DNA of 64,000 bases from Curvularia sp. ZM96. Taxonomy: Eukaryota > Ascomycota > Dothideomycetes > Pleosporales > Pleosporaceae. Location: NCBI GenBank assembly GCA_022457065.1, contig JAJGBQ010000002.1, positions 3,224,001 through 3,288,000 on the forward strand, in the 5' to 3' direction. Of this stretch, positions 1 to 10,335 are shown one piece after another (position 1 is the first letter of the stretch; every line of letters starts with the position of its first letter). Below the pieces are notes generated by a model. That model worked only from the letters and a program-made list of their open reading frames with translations, did no database searches and was not told where the DNA came from. A program made the position numbers and the translations under genes.

Positions 1-440
1 GCTTGCATATCCAACATGTATCGGTGGTTCGAGGGCTTCCCTTATTGTTTTTGCTAGTTCGAACATATTGACGGTCACGGGAGCTTGTCCACCGCCGAAA
101 GCTGTGTAGGCAGGCCTTGTTAAGAATAGCACCAACTTGTAGTCCGCCTTGTTATCATTTAGCCCTGGTTCTGTCTGAATATTTCTGTACCGATCCAATG
201 CTTTAATTCAAAACCATCGCTCGACTCTCCTGAAATATTTTCCAAAGGCTATCTGCCAACCAAAGATCCAACCTATACCTCTGGCGCAGTGTCCTTGACT
301 ATGCCAACAACATTATTACTGTACTCAGCAACTTGCAAGGGCTGTGAGGCTTCCTCTACACTCTTGATCAGTCGATTCAATACGAAGAACTCAACCTTTA
401 GCTTGATCGCACAGATCGGTGGGAAGCATATTATGTAAGG
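1..440 (-). other. Unidentified coding-like remnant or partial gene at left edge
   Basis: On the minus strand, positions 206 to 1 stay open and read like protein (it contains ADYKLVLFLTRPAYTAFGGG and FELAKTIREALEPP), running off the window. A second open stretch from about 440 to 280 contains VEFFVLNRLIKSVEEASQ. The two do not join in one frame. A TGA lies just above the first piece, and the obvious donor (GAG|GTATAG near 280) gives the wrong phase. A donor at TAC A|GTAATA would close the phase but is unproven. I do not recognise the family. It could be the 5' part of a gene continuing left of the window, or a decayed gene next to the NLR cluster. Confidence 0.3.
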
Positions 441-1519
441 GTGCGACGTCGCGACAGTGTCGAGACGTCGACTCGACGGAGGATCGCTAGCACGCAGGAC
501 CTAAGAGTACCTTAGAATAGACTCCTAACGATCCTGGCGAAGACCTTTCGCTACCACAGCGCTGCGAGAGCGTTGAGTAGGCGATCCCACGGTACACCTC
601 TGCTGGCCTGTATAAGAAGAACCTAAGGATAGACACAGAAAGGCATGAATCAAGCTTACACTTCTCTAAGTTATTGCTCGCTGCTACATTCAACCTTTAT
701 AATTTACCTGGCAATATAGATTTTCAGACACAAAAGGACGTACTTGATGACATCTAGTTGCAGCACCACGCTGTTCGTTGTTATCAGCAGTTTGAACTTT
801 GTCGTGTCCCGTCTTTTCGACCGCTCATTTGCAAAAGCCTCCGAGGCTTTCATATGTCTCCAGTAGAGATAGACGCATGCGACCGAAAGTGTTAGGTCTT
901 GCAGAGTAAATATGATGTCTTGTTATGAGATAACATGCATTAAAAACTATCGCGAATAAGACTAATGAGGCAGCTAATACCCTTCTAAAGAGTATTTTGG
1001 GGAGAGCAATAACGAAAGATAGTACATACCTCCGTTTAAGCGTTCTGAGTCTAGGGATAATTGGCCTTAAGGAATAGAAAGTGACAGAAAAAACAAGGAT
1101 ACTCTCTGAGCAATAATCAGTTACTTGATCTAGTCGCACAGCTAAGCAGCAACCAACAGTCACGTTGTACAGAAGCGGCCGAGCCGTATTCTGACTGCGT
1201 CTGAGCACAGCCACAATTGACTCATGCGAGGAAGACCTTATCTGACAGCTGGCGGCTAGCAACGTGTCGAACCGTTGTTACTATAGCGGGCCTAGTCGAG
1301 GGAGTAAAGTACCCCATCAGTCAGTATCGATTCACTCCAGGCCCTCTGGCATCATGCGGTTAAGAATCACAGCTGCCTCATCCCCTCGTTCTTCGACTGC
1401 CCAACAGCGACAATAACATATAACCAGAGTGAAACCCTGGTCACTGAAGCATTATCATCAGAGAACACTAAACGAAATAGATAGCCTAGCTAGAAGCTAT
1501 CACAGTTTTTAGGGGAACA
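441..1519. other. Gene-free stretch downstream of the NLR
   Basis: No convincing gene. The short open frames here show no family features. A compact CpG-rich, palindrome-rich patch (GTCGCGAC, GACGTCGACTCGAC) lies at about 443-482 within otherwise AT-leaning DNA. Confidence 0.5.
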
Positions 1520-4500
1520 TTATACAAACTGACAGTTCCATGTCCTTCCTGAAAGTGTGGTTACGGCAATACATCCATCCGAAACAGTGATGTGACCCGG
1601 CCGATATTCCACTGGAAGCCACAGCCATTCTTCATCATGACGGGTTATCCAAGTGCGATCCGCAGAAATGTTGATACTGCAACGGATGATTTGCTGAAGT
1701 GCTACCATTTCTTCAAAGTGTCGCAAAGCAAAAAAATCTGTATCACGGGAATACTGACAGGTCCTAAGAATCTGCAGGCGCGGGCCACTGTTGAGGTTCC
1801 AGATGTTGATGGTCCCATCTTGTGACGCTGACAATAGCTGTGTCAAGTCATTAGAGAAGACCACCTTATTAAGAGGAAATTTGTGGCCGTTAAGCGTCTC
1901 TAGACATACACCGCTACTGATATCCCAGATCTTGACGGTTCCATTGTGTAATCCTAACGCTAACAGCACTAAGTCGTGCGAGAACGCTATTGAGCTAATA
2001 GAGGAATTACTATGGCCCTCAAGCGTCTGTAGGCATCCGCCGCTACTAGTGTCCCAGATCTTGATAGTCTGGTCCCGTGACGCTGATGCCAGCCGCGTCG
2101 AGTCGTCTGAAAGAGCTAGTAGTTCAATAGAGTCGCGATGCCCCTCGAGTGTTTTTAGTTGTACTCCTTTTGTATCCCTAATCTCAATGGTCCCATTACT
2201 CGATGCATAAGCTTGCAGCGCCCGACTATGAGTATAGATATCTGGGCGTCTGCTGTCATAGTTTAATTTCGGCCACATACAATATGTAGTATCCAGGATC
2301 TGCTGCATCAATCCATGCGAGAATGTCACAGAGCTGACGTTGTTCTTGTGGTCCTCATGTGTCTGCAGGCGCGCGCTATTGCTAGCATCCCAAATCCTAA
2401 TGATCTTGTCTCGTGATGCCGACGCCAGCTGCGTTGAGTCGTGTGTGAAGGCCACGAAGTCAATTGGACTGCTATGGCCTTTGTATGTCTGTAGGCATAC
2501 ACCATTACTAGTATCCCAAATCTTGATAATGCCATCAACTGACGCTGATGCTAGCCGCATTGAGTCATGCGAGAAGGATACTGAGCTAATGTGACGGTAA
2601 TGGCCCTTAAGCGTATGCAGGCATGCAACGCTACTAACATCCCAGATCTTGACAGTGTAATCGCTTGACCCCAATGCCAACCAAGCCAAGTTTTGCGAGA
2701 AGGTCATTGAGGAAAGAAGGTCAAAATCGATGTCAAGCGTCTGCAGACGTGTGCCACTCCTAGTGTCCCAGATCTCGATGGTCCCGTAGCCTAACCCTGA
2801 TGCAAGCTGCATCAAATCGTGCGAGAAGGCTTCAAAGTCACAGTCGTCAAAGTCGTCATCGTGAATTTTAGACGTATACAGGCACACAAAGCTGCTAGCG
2901 TCCCAGATCTCGATAGTCCCGTTGTATGACGCTAACGCTAGCTGCATAGAGTCGTGCGAAAAGGCTATCAATCGAACCTGGTAATGGGCCTCGAACGTAC
3001 GCAGACACTTATTGCTAATATCCCAGATTTTGACAGTGTTATCGTGTGATGCTGATGCGAATCGCGTAAAGTCGTGCGAGAAAGCCACTGGGTAGTTGTA
3101 GGTCTCGAATGTCTCCAGACACTCGCCGCTTCTGACGTCCCATATCTTAGCTTTCTTATCACGCGACACTGACGCGAGCCGCGTTGAATCGTGCGAGAAG
3201 GCCACTGCTTTGATGATGTCGCTATGACCTTCAAGCGTTTGCAGGCATGCATTCCAGTTATCATCTACCTGAGGCGGACTTTTTATCCATTGCGTCAGTT
3301 GATGCGCAAATTGCCTCTTCACTATACTGTTCGCCGGTGCAAATACGAGAGCGCTGCTATACACCTGTAATGGAGCCATCTCAATTGGTGACCGATTATA
3401 CAGCGCAAAACGCTTCATATCGTGGATGAATCTATAAAGAGCAGGGCAGTCGCTTACCTACGTGGTTTTAGTAACAGGTTTAGCATGTTGCAGGAGGTAC
3501 TCACTAGAGCAATTGACTCAAGGGAGCTAATCGCGTAGATGCCTTCGGAGATCTTGCCCATCCAGCTCAGCGCCTCAAGCCAGTGGAGGCAGTGCTGCTT
3601 GAGAAAGTTGTGCACTTTGTCGTTATCATGAAGTTGGGCACCACTCTTAGCAAGGTGGTTGGTCCAGTAGAGGCATGCATATTGCATCTCGGGAAGAATA
3701 CAGTCTTCTACTCGCTTCCGCTCTATCGCAGCCGCACGCGCACCAAAATTGCCTACCTCACAGATGTCTTGCTTGAGCAAGCTCGACAAAAGCTGAATAC
3801 ATTTTTCTACTAGTGCTGTATGCGCCTGCCTTTCGTCTACCCAGAGATTGGAATCCCTACATCGGTCTTTGTTGAGAAGGAAATCGCGGAAAGACGGATG
3901 GTGTAGACGAAGGTGGTAAGTCGGACGTTGCGGAATGTCTAGGATAGAGTGCAGTTCATCAAGCGTTCGATAAACTTCCTCTATAGAAAGGAGGAGTAGC
4001 CGGGCTAGTGAATTTGCAGAAAGCGGTGAGTATAGAAGCACAATTGCTCCTAGAATCTCTTTCATCAACGCATACCATTTCTTCCTTTCGTGCTTTCTAT
4101 ATCGGCGAATGGGGCGCTTGAGAACTGTGAGATATATACCATCCAATCGCTTTTCAGGTCGGATTTCAAGCTGGTCGTCTGTGCAGGAATCCTCACTGGA
4201 TGAGCTGTCCTTGGATAAATTGTCGGTAACGGCACTGTCTTTCAGAACAATGCGCAGTCGGTCGTCAGCAAATGGACCGCCTTCTTGGATAAAGCGATAG
4301 GCAGTAGCAGCCCAGATAAATAGACCGCATGCACTCTGTACCAGTTGTCTAATAGTCTCAGTACCTGGCCAGTCATCCGCGTAGTAACATTCTTTTGCGA
4401 CAATCCTCAGCCAGTGCTCAAGAAAGAGCCCTATGTCATGGTCAACGACTGACGGCGAGAGGTTGTGCAGCACAACGTCCTTGTGCTTCGAGTCTGCCAT

Positions 4501-5267
4501 CTGCCCGAACCCATGCCGGATGGGTACTTCTGGCCTGCTAGTCAGCAACACCCGGAGCCGGACGCCTGTCAATGACGGCCGCACCTCGGCCAGCAGCTGC
4601 ACGATAACCCGGATATCACTGTCGTTGTCGCACTCGTCAAGGGCGTCAACGACTATGATATATGATCCGGCCTCGCGCAACTTGGATAGCGGACGAAGAA
4701 TAAGGTGCTGCCACTGGTCGCGCAAGGATTGTCTGGCGATATCGCTGCGCTCTGTAATAGCGTCGCGTATATAATGGCGAGACGCTGGAACGTTGTCTGC
4801 TAGCTGCACCGCAATACTCGTAACAAACATGCCAGCGTGACTAACGTCGCCGCCGCCTCGCGAGAAGAAGAAGCTAGCTGCGAGATGCTGGTTGGCATAG
4901 TAGCTCTTCGCGACCGTCCGCGCGATTGTCGACTTGCCTGTGCCTGCTAGGCCACTGAGCCAGAAGATGGACCGCTCGTCTTGCCCATCCGCCCAGCTGT
5001 ATATCTCCTGTAGCAGGTCGACGCGCGTGTTAGGAAGGCATTCATGTTCGTGCTGCCTGGCGTACGAGTTGAACGGCGCATCTTCGGCGCGTGGGAGACG
5101 ATCGAGTATGTTTTCAAGTCCTGTTTGACGTGTCTGCTTAGCGCTTGACAGCCCTCGGGCATTCCCCGCGACATACCAATGTGGACAGAGCCGTTGATGT
5201 TGTTAGCTTGGACGCTAGAATACGCGTTGCCGAACGCTATGTTCGATGTCGATGTAATGGAGGTCAT
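1520..5267 (-). CDS. NACHT-WD40 NLR (STAND) protein with N-terminal amyloid-like motif
   Basis: Signal-transducing STAND NTPase of the HET-E/NWD2 class, expected in the cytoplasm for non-self recognition or regulated cell death. Model: exons 5267-5177, 5120-3505 and 3457-1520. Introns are 5121-5176 (GTATGT...CAG) and 3458-3504 (GTGAGT...TAG, branch ACTAAA). The phase closes exactly, giving 1214 aa. Residues 9-31 are a G/N/Q-rich motif (NIAFGNAYSSVQ...NGSVHIG) that fills nearly all of exon 1. The usual fungal pre-NACHT segment follows (CLPNTRVDLLQEI), then the P-loop GLAGTGKST at 87-95 and Walker B IIVVDALDEC near 184-194. From about 640 come 11 WD40 repeats, and the C-terminal cap is intact. 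Repeat 8 carries an extra insertion of roughly 28 residues. No frameshift or stop remains once the introns are removed, so the gene looks functional. The PNP-fold gene upstream ends in a matching motif. Function by homology; pairing is inference. Confidence 0.88.
1775..3247 (-). repeat. Tandem WD40-coding repeats, about 126 bp each
   Basis: Eleven repeat units, each ending in a variant of KIWD/EIWD/RIWD (the last is NIWN, one is EIRD), spaced about 42 codons apart. Copies share a DNA skeleton such as gtcccagatct...gacgc but have diverged clearly from one another. One unit, around 2215-2300, holds an in-frame insertion of about 84 nt in the blade. Confidence 0.85.
5177..5243 (-). other. N-terminal amyloid-type signalling motif of the NLR
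   Basis: Encodes NLR residues 9-31. The pattern N-x-x-F-G-N-(x5)-Q-(x3)-I-x-G-x-x-H-I-G is shared at the same length with the C-terminus of the neighbouring PNP-fold protein (10 of 23 positions identical). The 56-nt intron interrupts the last glycine codon, so exon 1 is essentially the motif alone. Assignment to the sigma-like class of fungal amyloid motifs is by pattern only. Confidence 0.65.
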
Positions 5268-5576
5268 GAAACTGCTATTGAATAGTATGCACCATGAGTG
5301 TTGTGTCTACAGTGATGAAGAGTGCAGTGATGGTCTGCGGCACAGCAGCTCCTCAGCCTCAGCCTGGCGGCCATGTAGCCTACAGCCTAACGATCCTGAG
5401 CAATCACACGCGGGGTCCACGGCTAGGTTCAAGCATATACATGCGTCTGGTTGCTTATCCGCTTGCTCCACCAGCTTCGCCACGGCTCTTCTAACATCAA
5501 TTGTCTCAACTAATGGTACGTCCCCATAGCATTCATTCTTTCTATCGCCAAATAGCTAGAACACAACACCTCAACA
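5268..5576. other. 309-bp spacer upstream of the NLR
   Basis: Lies between the stop of the PNP-fold gene and the start of the NLR gene, both on the minus strand. It must hold the NLR promoter unless the two are co-transcribed. No clear TATA box or other element is visible. Confidence 0.5.
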
Positions 5577-6668
5577 TCATCCAATATGTATGTTGCCATG
5601 GATGTCTCTGCCCTGTATGCCACGTTCATTATTGCCAAACGTCATGTTCGTTATGCTTGCGGGTTGCTGAGCTGTAGACCACTGTGCAGATGGTGCACTA
5701 CTGATAATGTCTGCCGCGGGGATCATAGATAGCAGCCCTTTAGCACACGCTGCCGCCGTGGCAGCCGCGTAGTTCTGCCAGCCCTTATTCTTATGCGAGT
5801 CTGCGTAGTCGCAGATGCCGCGAACAACGACACACGGATACTCGTCCATGACTCCCGCTGCTTCCATCTCAAAGCAGATGACATCGTGCTCTCGTTGAAC
5901 TCTGTTGCGCTCTACAGCTGATATTTGCAGCTGGTTGCTTGACGCGATATTGCCAAAGTGAACCAACGGCCTGTCGACTAGTCGAGTAGCTCCATCGCCT
6001 CGATCAGATCGGGATTCGATATAGTCTGCATCGCAGCACTCTCTACAGTCGTCGAGTTCTGTACCCTTGTGCTCATAATTGTCTTTGAAGAGCCTATCGC
6101 GACTAGGACCTGGGTCGTCGTACTGATGCTTTTGCTCCTCGGGCAGCTTAACACGCATTTGCTTCAGAACTTCTGCGATATTTGTCTTAGACCATCCATC
6201 CGCGCGAAAATTATTAACCGCAGCCATTAGATCGCCCGGAACGCCGTTTGTGTGCCCTCGAAATTTCAGTCGCCCTTGACCTTCCCACGCGCCCTTGTCG
6301 TACTGCAATACCCCGCCGAGCTTCCCTCGAGGAGAGCTAACCACCACGTCGCCGAGTACAATCTCTGACGCTGCCCCAGGTGGCCCATAGCGAGGCACAC
6401 CGCCAGCAATGCCGACAAGGAGGAAGTACTTGATATTAGGGAACCCGGCGCGCATCTTCTCAGCAAGAACTGCCGCCCCAGTCAGCCCTGTTCTTCGCTG
6501 CACCCCAATAACGACCTTGTGATGTCCAATCCGACCGCCCAAGTAGTATATGTTCTGGTATTGGACCTCCTCTTGCGGATACTCTTCGTCCAGCACCAGC
6601 CTTGCAGCCTCTTTCTCTAACGGGAGAGGGCAAATCCATCCTATGGTAAACAGGTGATTCTTAGCCAT
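5577..6668 (-). CDS. PNP_UDP-fold protein with C-terminal amyloid-like motif (putative NLR effector)
   Basis: Single exon, 363 aa from ATG at 6668. Upstream in-frame codons are rejected because the family begins with the FTIGWICPLPLEKEAA signature seen right after this methionine. The purine nucleoside phosphorylase/uridine phosphorylase fold is supported by the glycine-rich LVGIAGGVPR, GDVVVSSP, CFEMEAAGVMDEYPCVVVRG and ICDYADSHKNKGWQ. In fungi this fold is a common N-terminal domain of NLRs and cleaves or binds nucleosides. Here it stands alone and ends in residues 341-363 (NMTFGNNERGIQ...IHGNIHIG), matching the N-terminus of the NLR encoded 309 bp downstream on the same strand. That layout is typical of effectors activated by an NLR through amyloid templating. 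Catalytic activity is not shown by the sequence alone. Confidence 0.85.
   Translation of the reverse strand: MAKNHLFTIGWICPLPLEKEAARLVLDEEYPQEEVQYQNIYYLGGRIGHHKVVIGVQRRTGLTGAAVLAEKMRAGFPNIKYFLLVGIAGGVPRYGPPGAASEIVLGDVVVSSPRGKLGGVLQYDKGAWEGQGRLKFRGHTNGVPGDLMAAVNNFRADGWSKTNIAEVLKQMRVKLPEEQKHQYDDPGPSRDRLFKDNYEHKGTELDDCRECCDADYIESRSDRGDGATRLVDRPLVHFGNIASSNQLQISAVERNRVQREHDVICFEMEAAGVMDEYPCVVVRGICDYADSHKNKGWQNYAAATAAACAKGLLSMIPAADIISSAPSAQWSTAQQPASITNMTFGNNERGIQGRDIHGNIHIG
5580..5648 (-). other. C-terminal amyloid-type signalling motif of the PNP-fold protein
   Basis: The last 23 residues before the stop. It aligns without gaps to NLR residues 9-31, sharing N, F, G, N, Q, I, G, H, I and G at identical spacing. 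It follows a Ser/Gln/Ala-rich linker after the enzyme fold, the expected position for an effector's templating motif. Confidence 0.65.
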
Positions 6669-7764
6669 TACTATAGGTAGGTTTTTTTTTTCGACGACTA
6701 TTTGCAACAAAAAGCAATGCACGTTGGTGAGTAACAGGGGTGGTGGATAGCGGAGGTTGAGCAAGAACTGGAGCAATGGCGGTGGAAGCAGTCGAACAAG
6801 GATTCAGGCAGCAGCACTCGGTTACGCTTCAGCCTTGCCAACATCGGCCACCGTCTTCTCACATTAAATCTGGATTTGTTGGAGCTGAGGGAAACTTTTA
6901 AGAAACGAAATTAGAATGAGACGGGCGATCCAAAATTCGCTGCTCGTTTTGACCGGTAAATGAATCAGAATAAATATTTCTACTCCTACTAGACTAGGGT
7001 GAAAGTGCCCCAAATTGGTCCCAACTAATCCAACCTAGATCGAGCTGTGGCGCATGCCTGTAATAAATGCTTAGCCTAACTGTTGGAACTTTAGCGTAGC
7101 CACCACAGCCGTTTACGCTACCTAAAGATCCTGATACCGTCACTATTTAACAACACAGTAGCGCGACTCTTATATCGGCCCTCCTCCAGCCTTTATTTGA
7201 TTAAAGTTTACTTTCTAGTCTCTGTCTAATTGGTGTTACTCCACCGCTGACATCTGTCCCTCTGAGGCGGATATCAGATGAGTCAGCGTTGAACGCAACC
7301 ACGTATACCCTGGCGATAGTTCTATAACTCCCTATCGAGTATACAACTCTAGTATACCCATGTATATAATCTCTAAGCGCAGCCCCTTACAGATGACCTC
7401 CAATATAAGACTTATCTACCTTAGTGCGGACTAGAACAGAGTAATGTAACCCAACACTGTTTATAGTGACGCCTTCGGTGAGAGACATTCTATTCTAAGC
7501 TCGGCTATATACTTTCTGGCTACGAAAATGTGTCTGACTCAGCGTGGATATACGTTAACTGTCCTGATTGATTATGAAGCACTACACTCGAAACCCCGCT
7601 TAGTGCGGCATGAATAGACTTTAACAAAGCGGGCAGAGGTATAAACATCTAGTTAGTTATAACTATGCCATTAGTACAGGTAATTTTGCATCCTACAAGT
7701 ACCTAAGAATATTCAATCCTATCATTATCGTATCAAGGGACAAGTCTCCTTTATCATTCAAAAT
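6669..7764. other. Gene-free AT-rich stretch
   Basis: Upstream of the PNP-fold gene. A T-tract (6682-6690) lies just before its start. No open frame with protein-like composition, RNA gene or recognisable transposon is visible. Confidence 0.5.
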
Positions 7765-8150
7765 ATGAAGCTTCTATCAATCGCAATTATATCTAAGCTC
7801 GCTATTGTTGTAACTGCTGTGGATTGTAGCCTTTACGCCGTTGGTCAAGATTGCGGCGAACGCAGTGCTCGGCCTTGGTTATTGAGGGTAAGTAATTTAT
7901 TGAACTCACATACTCGCGTTTCGCAACACTATGACATTCTAGTCTAGTAGCGCCCTACCTTGCTAATTGCTCCTAAAATGTACTCCCACTAATGATGATC
8001 CTGCAATGAAAATTGGGCCACCAAACAACAACTGCGCATTCCTTTCAGGGCACCCCCAGGGCAAGTACTACTGCGTGCGTATCTCGATTCAATAGTGTTG
8101 TTATGCTTCTGGTACTAACCGAGTTCATCAAGTGCACAAAATATCGATAG
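7765..8150 (+). pseudogene. Candidate small secreted cysteine-rich protein, possibly frameshifted
   Basis: ATG at 7765 opens a signal-peptide-like start (MKLLSIAIISKLAIVVTAVD) followed by a short Cys-containing stretch. It ends at a strong donor (AGG|GTAAGT, 7888) after 41 codons. Downstream, a Cys-containing frame (NNNCAFLSGHPQGKYYC) meets a second intron-like segment. That segment has donor GTGCGT, branch TACTAAC and acceptor AAG, and closes with TGC ACA AAA TAT CGA TAG at 8150. The middle piece has no usable acceptor in frame: the frame is blocked by TAA and only opens if a run of four A at about 7975 had three. Either the gene is broken by a 1-nt insertion, or intron 1 ends later and the protein is about 51 aa. 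Family unknown. Confidence 0.3.
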
Positions 8151-8496
8151 ACTCAGTGCGATGGGTTGGAGCACTCTGCTCCCTTATCTTCGTCTGCAAC
8201 CTTAGATTCTCCCTCCCCTAACTAATTGCCGATCGGACGGTCGCAATTTGTTTATACACTCCAAGTAGATAGATAGTCACGTGGCCTAGGACTACTGCTT
8301 AGTCCCGCCCCAATTATCTCTTCTTTCGCAAACCTTACTTTGTGCATCTCTTATTTGATAATAGCTTGGGAAATAGAAGCGACATAGTCGACTCTTCCTA
8401 GGTCTTGATCCTCTTGAGGCCACATAGCTAGTCGATGATTGTCCTGGCATCACTTTTGATGCCGTTTCTTTCTGTGGTTATTCTTGGGAAGATGGT
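8151..8496. other. Short intergenic stretch
   Basis: Between the candidate small secreted gene and the 3' end of the APH-fold gene. Nothing recognisable. Confidence 0.5.
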
Positions 8497-10335
8497 TCAA
8501 GTGCTAGGTCCATGTCCGTCAAGATCTGCTACCCATCGCGTCTCCTTGTCGAAGCTGCGTCGTTCCTCGCCCTTCAGGTTACCTAGCCCGACTTCTCGCA
8601 AATCTCTGAGTATCTCGACAGACTTACTAAAGCTCTCGTTTGATGCATAGCCCTCATCAGTCAAGACACCTTGTAACTCTTTCCAGAATTCCTGACTCTT
8701 GTTGAAAGACCCTGCCTCTTCGTCGTGTTGCTGTATCCCCTCGGCTGAGAAATGGTACGGACATGGTTCGTTAGTACCAAAGTGACTCCATTCCCTGCAA
8801 CAATGGTCAGCCAAGGAACTCAATGGCAAATAGATCAACATATCTCTCAACGCGGATCAAACATTCTTCGAAGGGGAAGAGACAGTTGTCCCAGGTAGAG
8901 CCAACAAATGCTTCTAATTGCTTGAGGGTCTGACCATGGGGATGTCGCATAACCTTGTACATCAGAGGGTTCTTCTTTGCCGTGGATGTTTTATACGTGT
9001 GAACTAAAATAGACTGAGACACTTGGTATCTGAGCTTATCTTTCGTAGCATCGTCGAGTGCTTTGAAGTTTTCAGGGAGCTTCATCAACATGTCAATCCC
9101 ATAGTCAAGAAGCAATGGGGGATTAGCTCCAATGAACACCGGGCCAGCCCAGGTTCCCTGCCAGTCAATTATGCATGATATCTGGTCTTGTTCGTCGATA
9201 TAGATGTTGCCAGCATGGAAGTCTGAGTGCCAAAGTCTGGGAGAGGCGAGCTCTGGGTCCTTAGGAGTGATATACGGAATTGCAGCTAGGAATTTCTCTA
9301 ACAGGGCTGTATGAGCCTCTGGAGACTTCTGCTGTGGACTCGTGTACTGCCATGGAGTTTTGTTCGGCTCCTGTAGGTTCGCATAGGCATTAATCCATTC
9401 GATCTCCCGGCGAGCGACAGACTCTAGGTATTCTTTCGAAGATGTCCCTACAATTACTGTAAGTTTATATTCGAGTTTCATAGACATTAAGAAGCTTACA
9501 GGGACCATGAAATTGCATTTCACTGCGTTGTTTCTCCCAGAACTCCCTTCGGGTGATGGGTCCAATGCAATAAGTTGATTGGACGTGACCGACGACATCC
9601 TGCGGTCCACTTGTAACGATAGCCGGCTCGCATCCTGCGATACTACTATCTTTAAAATACAATGATCCCAATCTAACAGTTTGTGTAAGCTGGACCGGCC
9701 GCAAATTCTCTATTGGAGCAAATTGGATCTTACTTTTCAAAGGAGACTGAGAGTAGTTTCTTTTCAACGTCTACAATCTCACGGATAACGTCACACTTCC
9801 TCCGCAGTGGAAGATCCTGCCAAACTTTGTGGAGTTGGGAGCCACTCGCTTCTTCCATGATGATATATTCTGCTTGGACGGAATTCTGGTCGGTAGCACT
9901 CCAAGCGAGAACTCGTAGGACAGGTATGTTCAAAATCGTCCGAGCAAACTCCATAGTTGCCACTTCCGATGCTGTAGTAAGTACTCGTGGGCCAGCGTTA
10001 GGGTGTGGGACTTTTGCGATGATCTTTTGGCCGTCTTCCATCTCAAGGCGATATGCCTTGTTGTAGTTGCCTTCGCCGATCTTCTTAATAGATATACACT
10101 TGTTGGCACCGACGGCTTGGCAAGCCGCTTGCTGAAGACTGGACACGTCAAAACGTCGATATCGGGCTTCCAGTTGCTCACACTCATTCCATAGCCATCG
10201 TCCGCTCGTGTAGCAGAACAAGGGATTCATGTCAATTTCAGGATGTGAGGGCATTGCGCGGCTACCCCCTAAAGTGTATAGTAAGCGAAGGTAGTGCCTC
10301 TTTGCGATATTCGACACGCTTCGACCAAGCGACAT
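8497..10335 (-). CDS. APH-fold phosphotransferase family protein (Aim9-like)
   Basis: Aminoglycoside-phosphotransferase/kinase-fold protein of the large fungal family that includes altered inheritance of mitochondria protein 9; the substrate is unknown. Exons 10335-9734, 9672-9500, 9447-8844 and 8794-8497 give 558 aa. Visible motifs are GEGNYNKAYRLEMEDGQ with the ATP-site lysine in IIAKVP, the Brenner motif LWHSDFHAGNIYID (catalytic Asp), and IIDWQGTWAG (metal Asp). Introns 1 (GTAAGA...TAG) and 2 (GTAAGC...TAG) are canonical. Intron 3 (8795-8843) joins in frame only if it starts at AT: the exon ends GAG AG and the next bases are ATATGT, not GTATGT. Branch CTGAC and acceptor CAG are normal. 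If not spliced, the protein stops shortly after and loses about 100 C-terminal residues. The start is the first ATG; an upstream in-frame TTG was not used. Confidence 0.82.

Noticed and set aside
1592..2594. Plus-strand frames inside the WD40 region
   Set aside because: Repetitive antisense shadows of the minus-strand WD40 repeats.
3432..3457. 26-nt GTAAGC...TAG segment as the NLR's second intron
   Set aside because: Too short for a fungal intron. The 47-nt GTGAGT...TAG intron just upstream closes the phase and restores the conserved residues before the WD40 domain.
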